Source of the DNA: Lanius collurio
Lineage: Eukaryota; Chordata; Aves; Passeriformes; Laniidae
Assembly (NCBI GenBank): GCA_020086605.1
Contig: JACBWW010000020.1
Coordinates: 11,854,915 to 11,918,914 of the forward strand
Direction: 5' to 3'
DNA length: 64,000 bases
Positions within the stretch are counted from its first letter, which is position 1. Each line of letters begins with the position of its first letter. The notes beneath the pieces are model-generated. The model worked only from the letters and a program-made list of their open reading frames with translations. It had not been told where the DNA came from and ran no database searches. A program made the position numbers and the translations under genes. Shown here piece after piece: positions 37,557-49,450 of the stretch.

Positions 37557-40500
37557 ATGGGATTTGCATCCCAGAAGGGCATCTCTCATAGCCCTGATAC
37601 CTTTGGTGGTAGAGGAAATGCTAACAGCTGTAATGAAAGAAAAAAACCCATATCCATTGATGTTTTAAAACCTTCTTCGTTCAATTCATGCTGAGAATAA
37701 AGTGTGGAAGGCTAATTTTCTTCTTATTTGTAACCAAACCTTTATAAATATCCCTAACAAAAAGTGTTTTAGGCATTTTCTGTGTATGCAGGGAAAGCCA
37801 TCAGAATTTTTCCTATGTTTATCATTCATTTGGACGTTTGTAAGAGCAGAATTATTTTCTCTGAGCATAGGCAAGAACATTCACTTATAGTCCTATGAAA
37901 GTGGAAAACAGTTTTACTGTAATATGGAAGCTCTGTTAGGGTCAAGCAAAGCTGCTGTTTCTCTGGATTTTTCAGAGACCATAAGTCAGAAATCTCCCCT
38001 ACCCCCAGTATCAGAGGAGTAAGTCTTAGAATAAACATAAAAGCACTAATTGCACTTCCATTTTTCACTTGGACATCAACTTTCTTGTACCAAATCTTTT
38101 CAGAAGAAAGGGATTATGTTTTAAAGAACTTCACACTTCTTTACAGCAGTCTCATTAAAAAAGAAGAAAAGAGAGGTGGTTTCAGTAATGGTACTTAAAC
38201 CTGGGGTAAAACTATCAATTATTGAAATTCATTAATTAAGCAAAATATTTGTCGAAAGTTGATGCACACCTCTCTCAGTTTGAAGATTTTTCCATCAAAA
38301 CACAGACTCATTAAAATTTTACATGCTAATCAGTATGTTTACAATTTCATTTTATGAGTCTATAATTTTACACTGAGGTTTTGAATTCTTTTCATTATAA
38401 TTTTATGCCAATTAACTCAGAGGGGAAAAATGTAATTTACAGGTTTGCATAATTGCCCAGATGTTAAGATATAGCATAAGTTGAAAACAGAAACAAAGAC
38501 TTTTTAAGCTTACAATTTTAAAAAGAAAATCGCTTACTTTAGTTTGTTTTTGACTGCTAGTTTTGCAAATCTGTTTTTGGAGTTAACATATAGTATTCTG
38601 ACTTTGATTAAAATCTAGAGGTTGTTTTACTGTTCTAGTTTTCAGTACAGCAGCTTTGAAAGGAAGTCTTGATAAAAACATGATGATCTGGGTTTTTAAA
38701 ACACACACATCATGTATTGGTCTTTCTACCAAAGATAAATAAACACGATTTACATTCAGTGGGAACCTTGAAAGATAAAATAATTCTCCATTCACAAATT
38801 GTTGGTTAATTCTTTGTCCTATGGCATTAACTTCGCCTGTTTAAATTCCTTTTTGACTGTATTTATAGTGTAATTTTTTAGCTACTTTTCTACCAGGTTC
38901 CCTTTTCATACAAAAAAAATAGAGAAAAATTCTAGTTTATTATATTTACTATGAATAATATGTGCTTTCTGGGCCTTGTGGAAGAGACTGGCAGTGAAGA
39001 AACATAGCCCACATTGTGTACTCATGGACATCTGTGAATGTTCTGCCTTAAAGAATTGGATATATATAAACTGAAGATTTACAGAACTCCACCTAGTTAG
39101 CCCAGGAGACGATTCATCCTGGTAAAGGCATCTGTTTAGATCATACATAATTTAAAGAATTCCAAACTTATCAGTTTTGTGTACTATTCCTCCCTCTGAA
39201 AAAAAAAAAAAAAGTAAAAATTTAAAGTAGTACTACATGGATTGTTTTCTCTCAGCTAGCTGGAGAGTATAAGTTATTACTACTGTGCTATGCAGGTATT
39301 GTTTGCTGTAGGGTATTTATGTAATCAATACAAAACTGAATTATAGAGTGGTTAAAAATCTCACACTTAAGGTTTCAAAATTTTTTTTTTCAGGGATCTG
39401 GAAGGAGCTATGACCTTCTCTAGAGCATGTTTTGGAGAAGAAGTGTTGGGATGCCTAGCCATGGGGTCCTGGGGGTGGAGGCCCTGGAGTGGATGTAGAG
39501 AGGTCTCCCTGCTCCCTGGTCACGTGTGCAAGAAGCAGCAGATCACTTAAAAGTTTCTATGTTTTTGTTAAATAGCCAGTGTTCACCATTCTTGAAGACA
39601 ATGTTTCAGAACACATTGACCATCATGGAGACTCTCTGATAAGTGTCAGAAGACTGAAAAAAATTACTTTAGAATGAGATCAGATAAGAGTGGAGGAAAA
39701 AGAATGACAAAAATATTTTCTAAAAAGAAGCCAACATGACCTAACATGCAACTGATATAAAAAGGGAGTTGTGATTTATACCAGACAAATCTTAGTTTTA
39801 GGGGAAAAAAAGTATTTTAACATCAATTCCCAAACAACTGGGTATCTTCTGAAAAATACATTTTTCTCTTACCTGTCCTGATATAGGATATGAAAATTTT
39901 TGTACAAGAAGGTAGATAATGTTTCATTTAAATGTCCTCTGCTACACTCACACATGCAAAAAAAAAATAAATAAAGGCCCCATAATGTGTTTATCTATTT
40001 TCCCTTACTTCAGCTTTTATATAAAAGCTAAAATACATGTCTGAATTGCTGCAATTTTTCCTCTGAATTATCAGATCTGCTATTACGTCTCCTGCTGATG
40101 CACTCCCAGCTTCAGAAATGGACAACCTACAATCATAATTTAAAGCATCACTACCGTTTCTGTACCACTAAAGCATTATTCATGGAAATTTTAAAGATCA
40201 TTGTGCAGTTAATGAACATTTTATTTATATAATAAAGAAGTTAAGCTGTTTTTTTGATGAAGCTCATAAAATACAGTAGAAACATGAAAAGAAACTAAAA
40301 TTGACAATATATTTGAATAGTTTAAGCAAAAAAGTTAATGAAGATACAGAGGTGTGCATTTTAATTATCATTTAATTATGTGAGCACTAACTTTTTACTA
40401 TTGACACATCTGTGTGAAAACATGATTGTGGAAGGGTTTTCTGATATTAAAATATGAATTTGAATGTCAGCTTTGAGCAAATACTTTTGAATGTTTGAAA

Positions 40501-43500
40501 ACAAAAGCTGAAATGTCATAATCTTGTAAAAGTTTTATCAGCTTCTCTAATATACTCTATTATGTTATCCTATTAAAGCCATTATTTATGGGCTGCTTCT
40601 CTTAAAGAACAAGATGAGCACAGGCACTAGAGGCTAGTGAGGTCTGTGCTACAGCAGCTAAAATTCACTCAGAGTACTTCAGACAGACAAGCAGAAGAAT
40701 TTAGTTTGTATCTGCAGTACTTTTGTATTCAAGTTTCAGAATTAACAAAAAGATAAGCTTTGTAAGCACCAATTGTTCACATACAGGTAAATATGTGGTA
40801 AAAATAATAAACTGACCATTCAATAATAATAATCAATTTAAACAAAAGTACTAATAAAAGTATAAATGAGAAGCATGGACTCCTAGTCTTCAGTGTGCAA
40901 TTCATTTTGTTATTAAAAAAGTCTACCTATGGTTGAAGTCATAGAGTTGACTTCAAAAAACAAATGTCGTCTGCTTGCATATCACATTTGTTTGCATTTT
41001 TTGCCTAACATTCTCATCTACAAAAGAACAGATTACTACAAATAAGGAAAAAAAAAAATTATGCTTTTCAGCTTTCTTTTGTCATTCATCTAGCAGCACC
41101 CTGCTGAAGTTTGTTTATTTAGTTTCTGTCATGAAATCAAATTTCCTCTTCCCCACTGTTTATGTAATTCTTTCACAGACAAAAATGAAAAATTGAAGGA
41201 ATGTTTTAAGCTAAATCACTAGTCCACACTTTTTATAATTTCTGAGAAAGCCATTCAATTTGATTGATTCACTAACATGAGTATGTACGTACTAATAGAG
41301 TACTGTTATCCTTGGATCTCCATGTATGCAGTAAAAGACAGCTGAGGGAGTGATGCATTTGCAGTGGTAGGATGAAGTGAAATGATATCTCAGAGGTTAG
41401 ATTTGAACAGAAGTAATGAAACTATGCAAAGGACCAGCAAGAATAGGAAGACATCACCAGGAAAGCAATGAAGTATGTAGCAGTGAGGCAAAAAAAAGTG
41501 GAAGCAATGACCTGGGACAAGAGAAGAAAGATCCACTGGGTAAGCAATAAAATGAGTCAGACATGGCAGGAAAATGAGCTCAGCTGAAATTAGATGAGTT
41601 AAAATTGTAGATTCAGCCAGCAAAGCAGCAAGAAAAAGGAAGGTTTGTGAAAATTGATGATGAATGTAAAGTATTCACCCCTACCTTAAATATAGGAACT
41701 AAATAAGCTTAGTAGAATAGTGATGGGCAGAGTGTCTCAGACAATTACATGATGTGAAAAAAAAACAGCTCTGCACACACTAAAGTCTACATTCACAGTA
41801 GCCCTTAAAGTATTTCTCTGAAAGGGGCTCAGGACTCCTGTAAGCACTGATTATATAGAGACTCCAAATGGGTAGTTATATGCCCTAACGAATTCTTCAC
41901 AAGTAAATGAGTTGACATTATTTTTCAAAACAGAAAGGGAGAAATCCCTCCTTTATGAGAGGTAAGTAAGGTGGGAAAAAAAGTGTTTTGAAGACAGTTG
42001 AGAGGTAAAAAATAGTACATGAGATACACTGGCACCATTCTTCCAAACAGAAGAAGTAAAAAAAATTAACCACAAATGTCTTTATTCTGGGGTGCTCCAG
42101 CCCTGACCTTTTCTAATGATTCTCATCATTTCATGGGCATTTGGTGAATGAATCTGCAATACAAGAAGGTTCTTTACAAATGCTAGATTATGAAAACTTT
42201 TTTTTTTCCCCTGATGGAACTTTTAAAGTGATTGTCACAGTGTTTTTTATTCATCAGCCAAAACAGATTCTCTCTACAGCTAAACGTAGGGCTGGATATA
42301 TCATAAACACGTGAGTGAGATTCCTGTTTCTCATTCTTACTGCTATTACACAGATAAAGCTCACTGAGGAATTATTTGGATTTGTGATATTGATATGAAA
42401 GAAGAAAACAAGGTGGAACACATTAATAAAACAATAGCTCCAAAAGTCTGATCCAGCAATGAGCTGTCAACACAGACAGTCCCACTTTTGCAGTTTATAT
42501 GACAGTTTTGATATGATGAAACATGGTAAAGAGGTAAAGAAACCAAATGGGGTAATTTAATCTAAAAAAATGACTTGATATTGATCCTCCAGATATGTCA
42601 TCCAAATGTAAACAATATAGGGTTTTTTATTATCCTACAGAGTAGAAATGCAGGTATCTTTCAGTGCCTTTAACTGCCTTTTTCCTCCACCCAAGTTAGT
42701 ATTTTTTAATTAACTTCATAGTGAAAAGGTACATTTGGGACGTTATCACAGACTCTGAGAAAATTCAGGGTATTTTAGATCAAAAACTTATTCAGATAAA
42801 AGTAATCTTCCACAGAGGTGGAGTTAGCACTTCAGGATGGCTACTGGGAAGTTCAAAATATACACTTCATACCTATAATTCTGTTTTTCCACCTGATCTG
42901 CATGTTAGTCTCCTCCTACTGTAGCACAGGAGCACATTCTGAGAGTCTCCTTGAAGAAATGTTACTGTGATTTAGATTTTGCTTAATTTTTAATTTTTTT
43001 CACCATTTTTTTTAATATTAAAAAAGAGAAGATTAAAACACTGTTCTGAAATATTTGTGTGTTCCACTCAAAATAATTGAAGTTTATTGGAAACCCTCTT
43101 TAAAATACTTTGTTTCTTAATATTGGTCCAGTTTCTAAAAGTCATTTCCTACAAACATATCTAAGCAAGATTTCAAGAAGTACCTTTAGAAGGATATCTG
43201 CAATTAACTGTGTAGAAGTTAAACACTTCTCCCTCCCTAAGAGAAAATATGGGAATATAGCATATACAATAGTTGTTGCACAAAAAAGTCCACTTATGGA
43301 AATGACAGTTTAGGACATCACTTTTGTAGTTAGTTTCTTAAACTTACATTTTGTTTAGATCTTTTTTACCTTGACTTCAGTGACCAATGGAGATGTTTGT
43401 CAACAGAAAAAATTAACATCTTCATAAAATAATTGTTTGAGAAAGTAACCAAGTGGGGTGGCACAAAACAAGTTACAATCTTAACTGACATCAACTTCAA

Positions 43501-43757
43501 GGTATAAAAAATTTTATTAAATTTCTGTTATTTTATTTTCCAAAATCTGTTGAAAAATATTAAATTAAACTTTTATTCTGATAAATCTCCTGTTTGCCTC
43601 CCACCTTAAAGCACAACCTTTGAAGAGTTTCACAGCAAAAGAAAACTGTGGAGTTCTATTAACAAAATTTGTGCTCAAAGATCACTTTTAATTCATGTTA
43701 ATTCCAAATAATCAAGACAAACATCCTTTCTGTGTAACACTCTACTGTGAAGAAAGA
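37557..43757. other. Unique AT-rich DNA, no gene identified
   Basis: Short chance frames only. A GC-richer patch at about 39391-39540 stands out from its AT-rich surroundings but matches nothing I recognise. An A-rich run occurs at 39199-39214. No exon or mobile element could be supported. Confidence 0.5.
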
Positions 43758-43828
43758 ATTTTATTTTATTTTATTTTATTTTATTTTATTTTATTTTATT
43801 TTATTTTATTATATTTATTTATTTTATT
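43758..43828. repeat. (ATTTT)n pentanucleotide microsatellite
   Basis: Perfect ATTTT units run from 43758 to about 43810 (about ten copies), followed by imperfect units to 43828. On the opposite strand this is (AAAAT)n. The perfect core suggests the tract may be polymorphic in length. Confidence 0.95.
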
Positions 43829-45140
43829 CCTTACATGACACAAATTGAAAATCACCATGTGTGACTGCATAAATGACTTTAGGTGCACCAAAATCTACAG
43901 GGAATATTTATTCATCTATTGCTGCATGAAGTTTCAAATTGATTAACAATTGCAAATTTATAATCATCACACACCTAAACAGATAAAGAGAGATCCATCT
44001 AATTTGTTTTTACAACAAACTTTTCCTTAATGAAGGTTTCAGTAAACCTTTTTATAAGTATTGAACTGTAATGACCAATTCTTAATTGTGAGTTGTGTAA
44101 CTACTGTATAACTGAAACAAGAGAAGTTCTTTCTTACAAAGAATAAATATTTTTTTTTTAGATCTATAAAAATCTTTGAAAATATTCACATTAACATAAC
44201 TTTTGCAAGTATGTCTAATGACAGATGGATCAGACAAACTCATTTAAATTATAATCTGGATCCATTTTAACTGTCAAAACCCAACAACTGGAGAATATTG
44301 TTTGGTGTCTTGTTTAAAAAGTTGGTGATTTCAGCCTAATTTTAGTAAACTACAGACTACATCATATGATTACTAACAAGAACTCTCAGCTAAATCTATG
44401 AGGCAACAGGATTAGAAACAGGTGTCTGTTTCAGCCCTGTAAATGACCCTGCAAATAAACAGAGTGGTTGTACACTTTAACCTAATTTTCCATCAAGAAT
44501 GCACTTTAAGTTTTATTGACCACTAGACACCATATAACAATATTGTCTTTTTTTCAAATTTGTCTTCCTGAATATTTTTACTCCCTTTTAATCTTGCTTT
44601 ACCTCTGTACTTTCATCTCTCTTCCTGTTAACAGAGGATACCATTTCTTGGTCTGAAATAGAGAACTAAGACAACTTTATAAGTTCCNGGAAAATAAGTT
44701 ATATTCTATGTCCAAACAGGTTGGACCAATAGGGAAGGACTAAATAGGAGGAAGAAACACTTTGACTAAATTACAGGAAAGCAGAATTGAAACTTTAAAT
44801 ATGGTTAATCATGAGACTGAAAAAAAATTGGAAGAGAATGTAGTGCGTGCAGAATCAAAGAAACAGCTGCCAGTACTGGTGAAGGTATATTTCCTTGTAT
44901 TAGTCAAAGAAAATAGACTAGATTACCTGCTGAGGATTCTCTTAGTCCTTCATTCTATTAGAGAATTTCAGACCAAATCTGGGAGAGCAATTACTGTTGT
45001 TCATATTTTTATGCACAAGGTTAGTGTTACTAGTTCTACTACTTTTCTCATTCTTTCATGCCACCAGTCGTGCATGTTCTTGCTTTTACAGGAACTAAAT
45101 GTAGTATTCATGAAGGTTCATCCCCAGCCATACTTTTAGG
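43829..45140. other. Unique AT-rich DNA with one ambiguous base
   Basis: There is a single N at 44688. A 125-codon open frame (44762-45139 plus) has no recognisable domain and ends at the border of the antisense LINE, so it is probably a chance frame. No other feature is seen. Confidence 0.5.
44688..44688. other. Single ambiguous base (N)
   Basis: One unresolved base in otherwise continuous sequence. It sits outside any recognised element. Confidence 1.
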
Positions 45141-47055
45141 TTCCATCTCTGAACCCTTTTTCCCAGAGTGTGTCTGATTTCTTTTTGAGCCTGCTAATAT
45201 TTTCTGTCTCCACAGCCTGCTGTGTGGCAGGACAATTCAGAAGATGAGAACCTGCTACATGCATCATTGAGGTTGTTTTGAACTATTCTCCCATAAGCTT
45301 CATTACATGCCCATTTTTGATACTGTAGTATTTAGTAAAATTTTAGTGAAGGACATGTCTTCAGTTAATCCTCTGACTGTATGGTTTTGCAATTGCAGGC
45401 ACATCTTGTCAGCCTTTTTCTTACAAAATGGACACATCAAGTCAGTGATTTCAGAGAGCTGGGAATGAGGGTTTCAAGATCTGCTTCATATCTGCTGGTT
45501 CCAAGTTCAGCATGGTTGAGGTCGAACTGTTTTTCCTTAACAATTCCTTTAAGTTCACTTTTATACAGGTCATCTGCCACCTTTCTTCCTGCTGTCTCAG
45601 TTTTGTGGGGTTCATCTGCAGTTCTTTGACACTGATACTTTTGAAAACCTAAAAAATCCTAAAGGAGCATCCTTGACTGTTCACCAGGTTACTGGTGAAG
45701 TCATTGAACAAAGTTCATGCTGACAGTTCTCCTTAAGAAACTACCCCGGAGAGAGGGAATTATCTTCTAACCCTTTGCATCCCATCCTTTAACCACTGTG
45801 AATCCACTGAAGGATCTTTCTCCAATCCCCTGGCATATTTTTCTCTTTTGTAAATTTTGATGTGGGAACTTCTGAAATGCTTCCAAAAATAATTTATGCC
45901 CACTGAATCCCCTTTAAAAACTTTGGCTCCACAACTCTGCAGAAGCCATACTGATTCTAAAACTCTGGTTTATCACAGACCCTTTTGTCAAACCAGTGAC
46001 AAAAGTCAGTTGCTGATCTACTTCACAGAATCGCATCCTAGGCTGCTTTTTGTAGAGTTAATGATGTCAATGTCAAAGTCCTCTGGTGGTGGCTGTTTGC
46101 AATGCTAGGTCATGCACTTTGTCTAGCAGACCACATGCCTCATATTTGAGATATTTCAGAGCTCTTGACTGAATGCCATCTGTTTTTGTTGATTTCTTGA
46201 CATCTGACTCATGACTAGATGACATAATAGTTCCTGTATATTTACTTCAATCTGATCCAGCTTCTCTGACCTCTCTGCTTCAGAGAAAGTATAGGTCAGT
46301 TGTTGGTCCTGATCCACACCTTCTGGCAGGATTAAGTCTGAAATAAAGTATTTATCGATATTTTTAGTTATGGCCTTATCAACCGTTCATATACCCTTTA
46401 CACCAAGCATCCTCACCAATTCCCTATCTGGCTTCCTGCCTTTGATGTGTTTAAAGTACTGTTTTGCTGTCAATTTCATGATGCTTTGCGAAGTTTTTGT
46501 TCTGACCTTTCTGGTTTAGGTCTCTAAATTTTCTTTTTACATTTAACCTTTTGTTTTTATGTATATTTCTCTTTTCCCTATTTGACCAAGCTCTCCAATT
46601 TTTTTAGAGGTCAAACTATTAGCTACAACAGCCTCCTTAACTTTCCCAGGAAGATATGCAAGGAGTTTTGGACCGCTTTGTTTTCTTTTTAAATTATGGC
46701 ACACAGTCTAACTGGTCTTCTAACACAGTATTTGTAGCAGCCTTCAGGTTTCATGCAGGGTTTTTGAACAATTTCATTCTGTCTTTGAAAATTTTCTTTA
46801 CAGTTCCCTTTCTTGAAATCAAGTATCAATTTGTGTGATTTATTTGTCTCTCTCTCCCACAGCACTCTTAAATATAATTGCACTGTGGTTTTATTAGAGA
46901 CCAGCTCTCCCACTGATTCGTCTTGGCTCAGTTCCTTTGCATCTCTCAGGCAAAAAATTCCAAATAGTCTATTTTTCTATGAGCTCTAAGACTAGTTGTT
47001 GCAGTAATCATTTACTGAATCTGATTTTTTAATCTCTGTATCACACCCTCATAAT
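45141..47055 (-). mobile_element. Ancient, decayed CR1-like LINE ORF2 (antisense)
   Basis: Read on the minus strand, about 1.9 kb follows the order of a CR1-clade ORF2: the linker between endonuclease and reverse transcriptase (about 47055-46400), then the reverse transcriptase, then the 3' part. At 46198-46142 the minus strand encodes KKSTKTDGIQSRALKYLKY, a decayed form of the CR1 reverse-transcriptase motif SPGPDGIHPRVLKEL. At 45956-45942 it encodes NQYGF, corresponding to the NQHGF motif of the same domain. The sequence also follows, base by base but with heavy divergence, the antisense CR1 repeats I recall from turtle and other sauropsid genomes. Many frameshifts and stops interrupt it. 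Divergence is clearly higher than in the 17-kb CR1 copies, so this is an old element. Boundaries are approximate. Confidence 0.72.
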
Positions 47056-49207
47056 GTATTGATTGAGTCTACTCAAATGGCTGCAGCCACCAGGACAAGA
47101 ACATCCATTACAACCTCCACGAGTGGTTATTACTTGAGCAGGGTTATGGGAAATAAAGGTCCAGTTGTAGAGAAGGGCACATTGTGTCAACCACTAACAT
47201 TTGTAAACAAAACAAAATCAAAGGTAGATATAAAGAATTTTGTAAACACTGTAAAGTAAAAGATAATGGTTTACATTATGTGGGTGAAAAGATCATGCGG
47301 GAATTTCTGAACAACACTGAACATTACAAAACTCTGCTGAAAGAAGAAACTCTCAAATCAGGAGGTCACTTTGTTAAATTTTCTCAGGAAACATCAATAA
47401 TTTCTTTAAAGGGTTATTTTTAACACTGACCTGATATTACAATGAAGATACTTTCAGAAGTGCAAAAAGATTTGCCATGGCTATAAATTAGGTAAACTTT
47501 ACAATGTAATAAGGTGTACTTTTAAGAAAATATATACTCAGACCAATCCAGAATTGGATTACGTCTATATTTTTAAGATAACGTGTTATGCCTTAAAAAG
47601 ATAGGGTAAGAATAGTGTTCACAGTTATATGCAACTTGACCATTCTTGAGTTTTTCTCTTCTGAGAGGTAAAGACATGTTTAATTATTAAAAGTAATGAT
47701 TTTTAAGCAAATAAAAACTAAGAAGACCATTTTTCAAGGTGTCTGAAAAAGTTTTGTCTTTTTTAAAGTCTGGATCAATACTGCCCTTCTCTTGATGTCA
47801 ACTTTATTACTCTTTTTGCCTTTATAACTTCTATTTATACTGAGTCCTTTGAGTCTTAAACTTCTTTTTCTGCATGTCTTGCTGCTTGTTATAAAACCTT
47901 TCTCTTTCAGTACTTTGACAGCACATCAACCAACAAATCTCACTTGTGACAAACTCTAATGATTGAAGCACATATCTTGATTCCTCTCAGTACCTCAACA
48001 CATTTCTGATTCAATACAGGCTTTACTGTTATTAGCTCATCTTGCCTTTTACTGTCTCTTTTCATCCATCAAGCATAAAATACGTGTCACTTCTACAATC
48101 ATCAGTTGGAAAACCTGGAGGGAAGGGGGCATGGGGCAAGAGGAGCAATGTTATCTTTAATTTCTATCCTACCTTTTCAATATGCTGGCTTAGAAAATAC
48201 TTTTGGGTTGGTTTATTTTTTTTTTTTTAATTGGTCAGTCTGTCACCAGAAAATCTTTATGCTAATTTTAGAGAAAACTATGAAATGACAATTTTCTCAT
48301 AAAATGACCCACCTTTAGACCTGTGTCTTCTCCATATATTGGAAGAGCTAGCACAGCAATTCTGTATTTATGAATGTCCTTATACACCTTTCCTGGTAGA
48401 TTTTACAGCTCAGCAGGGTCAACATTTCTTTCACAGTACAGTTGCATCAAACATGACAGGTATGACAACCCCAACTTTAAAGAAGGCCATAGGCAGAATG
48501 ATTTCAATGCAAGTAATTACACTGGACATTCAGCCACTTTATTATTGGTTGGGTTTTTTTCTTCTCTGTTTTAGTATTATATTGACACTGAACTATATGC
48601 AGCCATGTCATTTCTGTTCTGTACTTGCATATAAGCACTGAAATAACATGGAACAGAATTTGAAGGGGCAGAGTATTTCCACATTAATGTTTCAAGCAAG
48701 GAAGAGATGATGAAGGATAGATGATAGTTTAATAGCTATTCTCAATGTCTCTTTGATAGGAAGAGTTGAGCTGGACAAAAGTCAATAAGTCGACCAGGAC
48801 AAACCCAGCAAACTATAAATGTTTTTGTTACAAACTGAGCCTGAGAGAAAGGACAAAAAACAAGGGACACATCATTCAGAGTTTTTGGCTTAAAGAGCAA
48901 GTGAGAACTGGAAAGATGGTTGTAAACCATGATCCACATCACCCAATTATATGAAAAAAAAATTAATGAAGTTTGTACCCTCATTCTCGATAGATCAATT
49001 ATTCACAGAAAATCCAAATGGAAAAATATTGATTTAATGCTTAGAGACAAAGAATTTAATCAAAGTATTTAAAAATTAACTTTGTCTTGTTCCATTTTTT
49101 TCAAACAGTTAAAAATATTTTTTAACTTAGAGTCTTCATTCACAGTTACAGATTTTGTTAGCTATAGTGATTTTTTTTTTAACAATATCACCTTGTGGCA
49201 AAACAGA
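47056..49207. other. Unique DNA, no gene identified
   Basis: Short chance frames only, with T runs near 48217. Nothing I can assign. Confidence 0.5.
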
Positions 49208-49450
49208 CCAGCAGCCTCCCAGACTGAATTAGGAAAAGTATTGCCAACAGGTGTTTCTGCCAGAGAAGTGTTCCTTCCCTCTACTCAGTATTGGTGAGGC
49301 ATACAAGAATAAGCTGAGAGAGCTGGAATTGTTTCATCTAGACAAGAGAAGGTTTTGGAGCATCTTCTCATAATGTATAAATAACTGAGCAAGCTGTCCC
49401 ACTTGATGTGACTTCAAAGATGGAAACTGGGCTAAGTGATGTTTAGGAAT
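49208..49450 (+). mobile_element. Degraded CR1 LINE fragment
   Basis: The stretch 49230-49300 follows the CR1 segment in which alanine-rich ORF2 sequence leads into CTCTACTCAGTATTGGTGAGGC. An internal deletion then removes the [14 protein letters not shown] part, and the text resumes with GAGAGAGCTGGAATTGTTTCATCTAG and a decayed segment around CATAATGTATAAATA. Similarity fades after about 49395 and the right border is uncertain. The element is older or more damaged than the copies at 16-18 kb. Confidence 0.62.

Noticed and set aside
41390..41623. Hydrophobic 77-codon frame on the minus strand resembling a membrane protein
   Set aside because: Hydrophobicity follows from T-rich codons on that strand. 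No start context or family resemblance.
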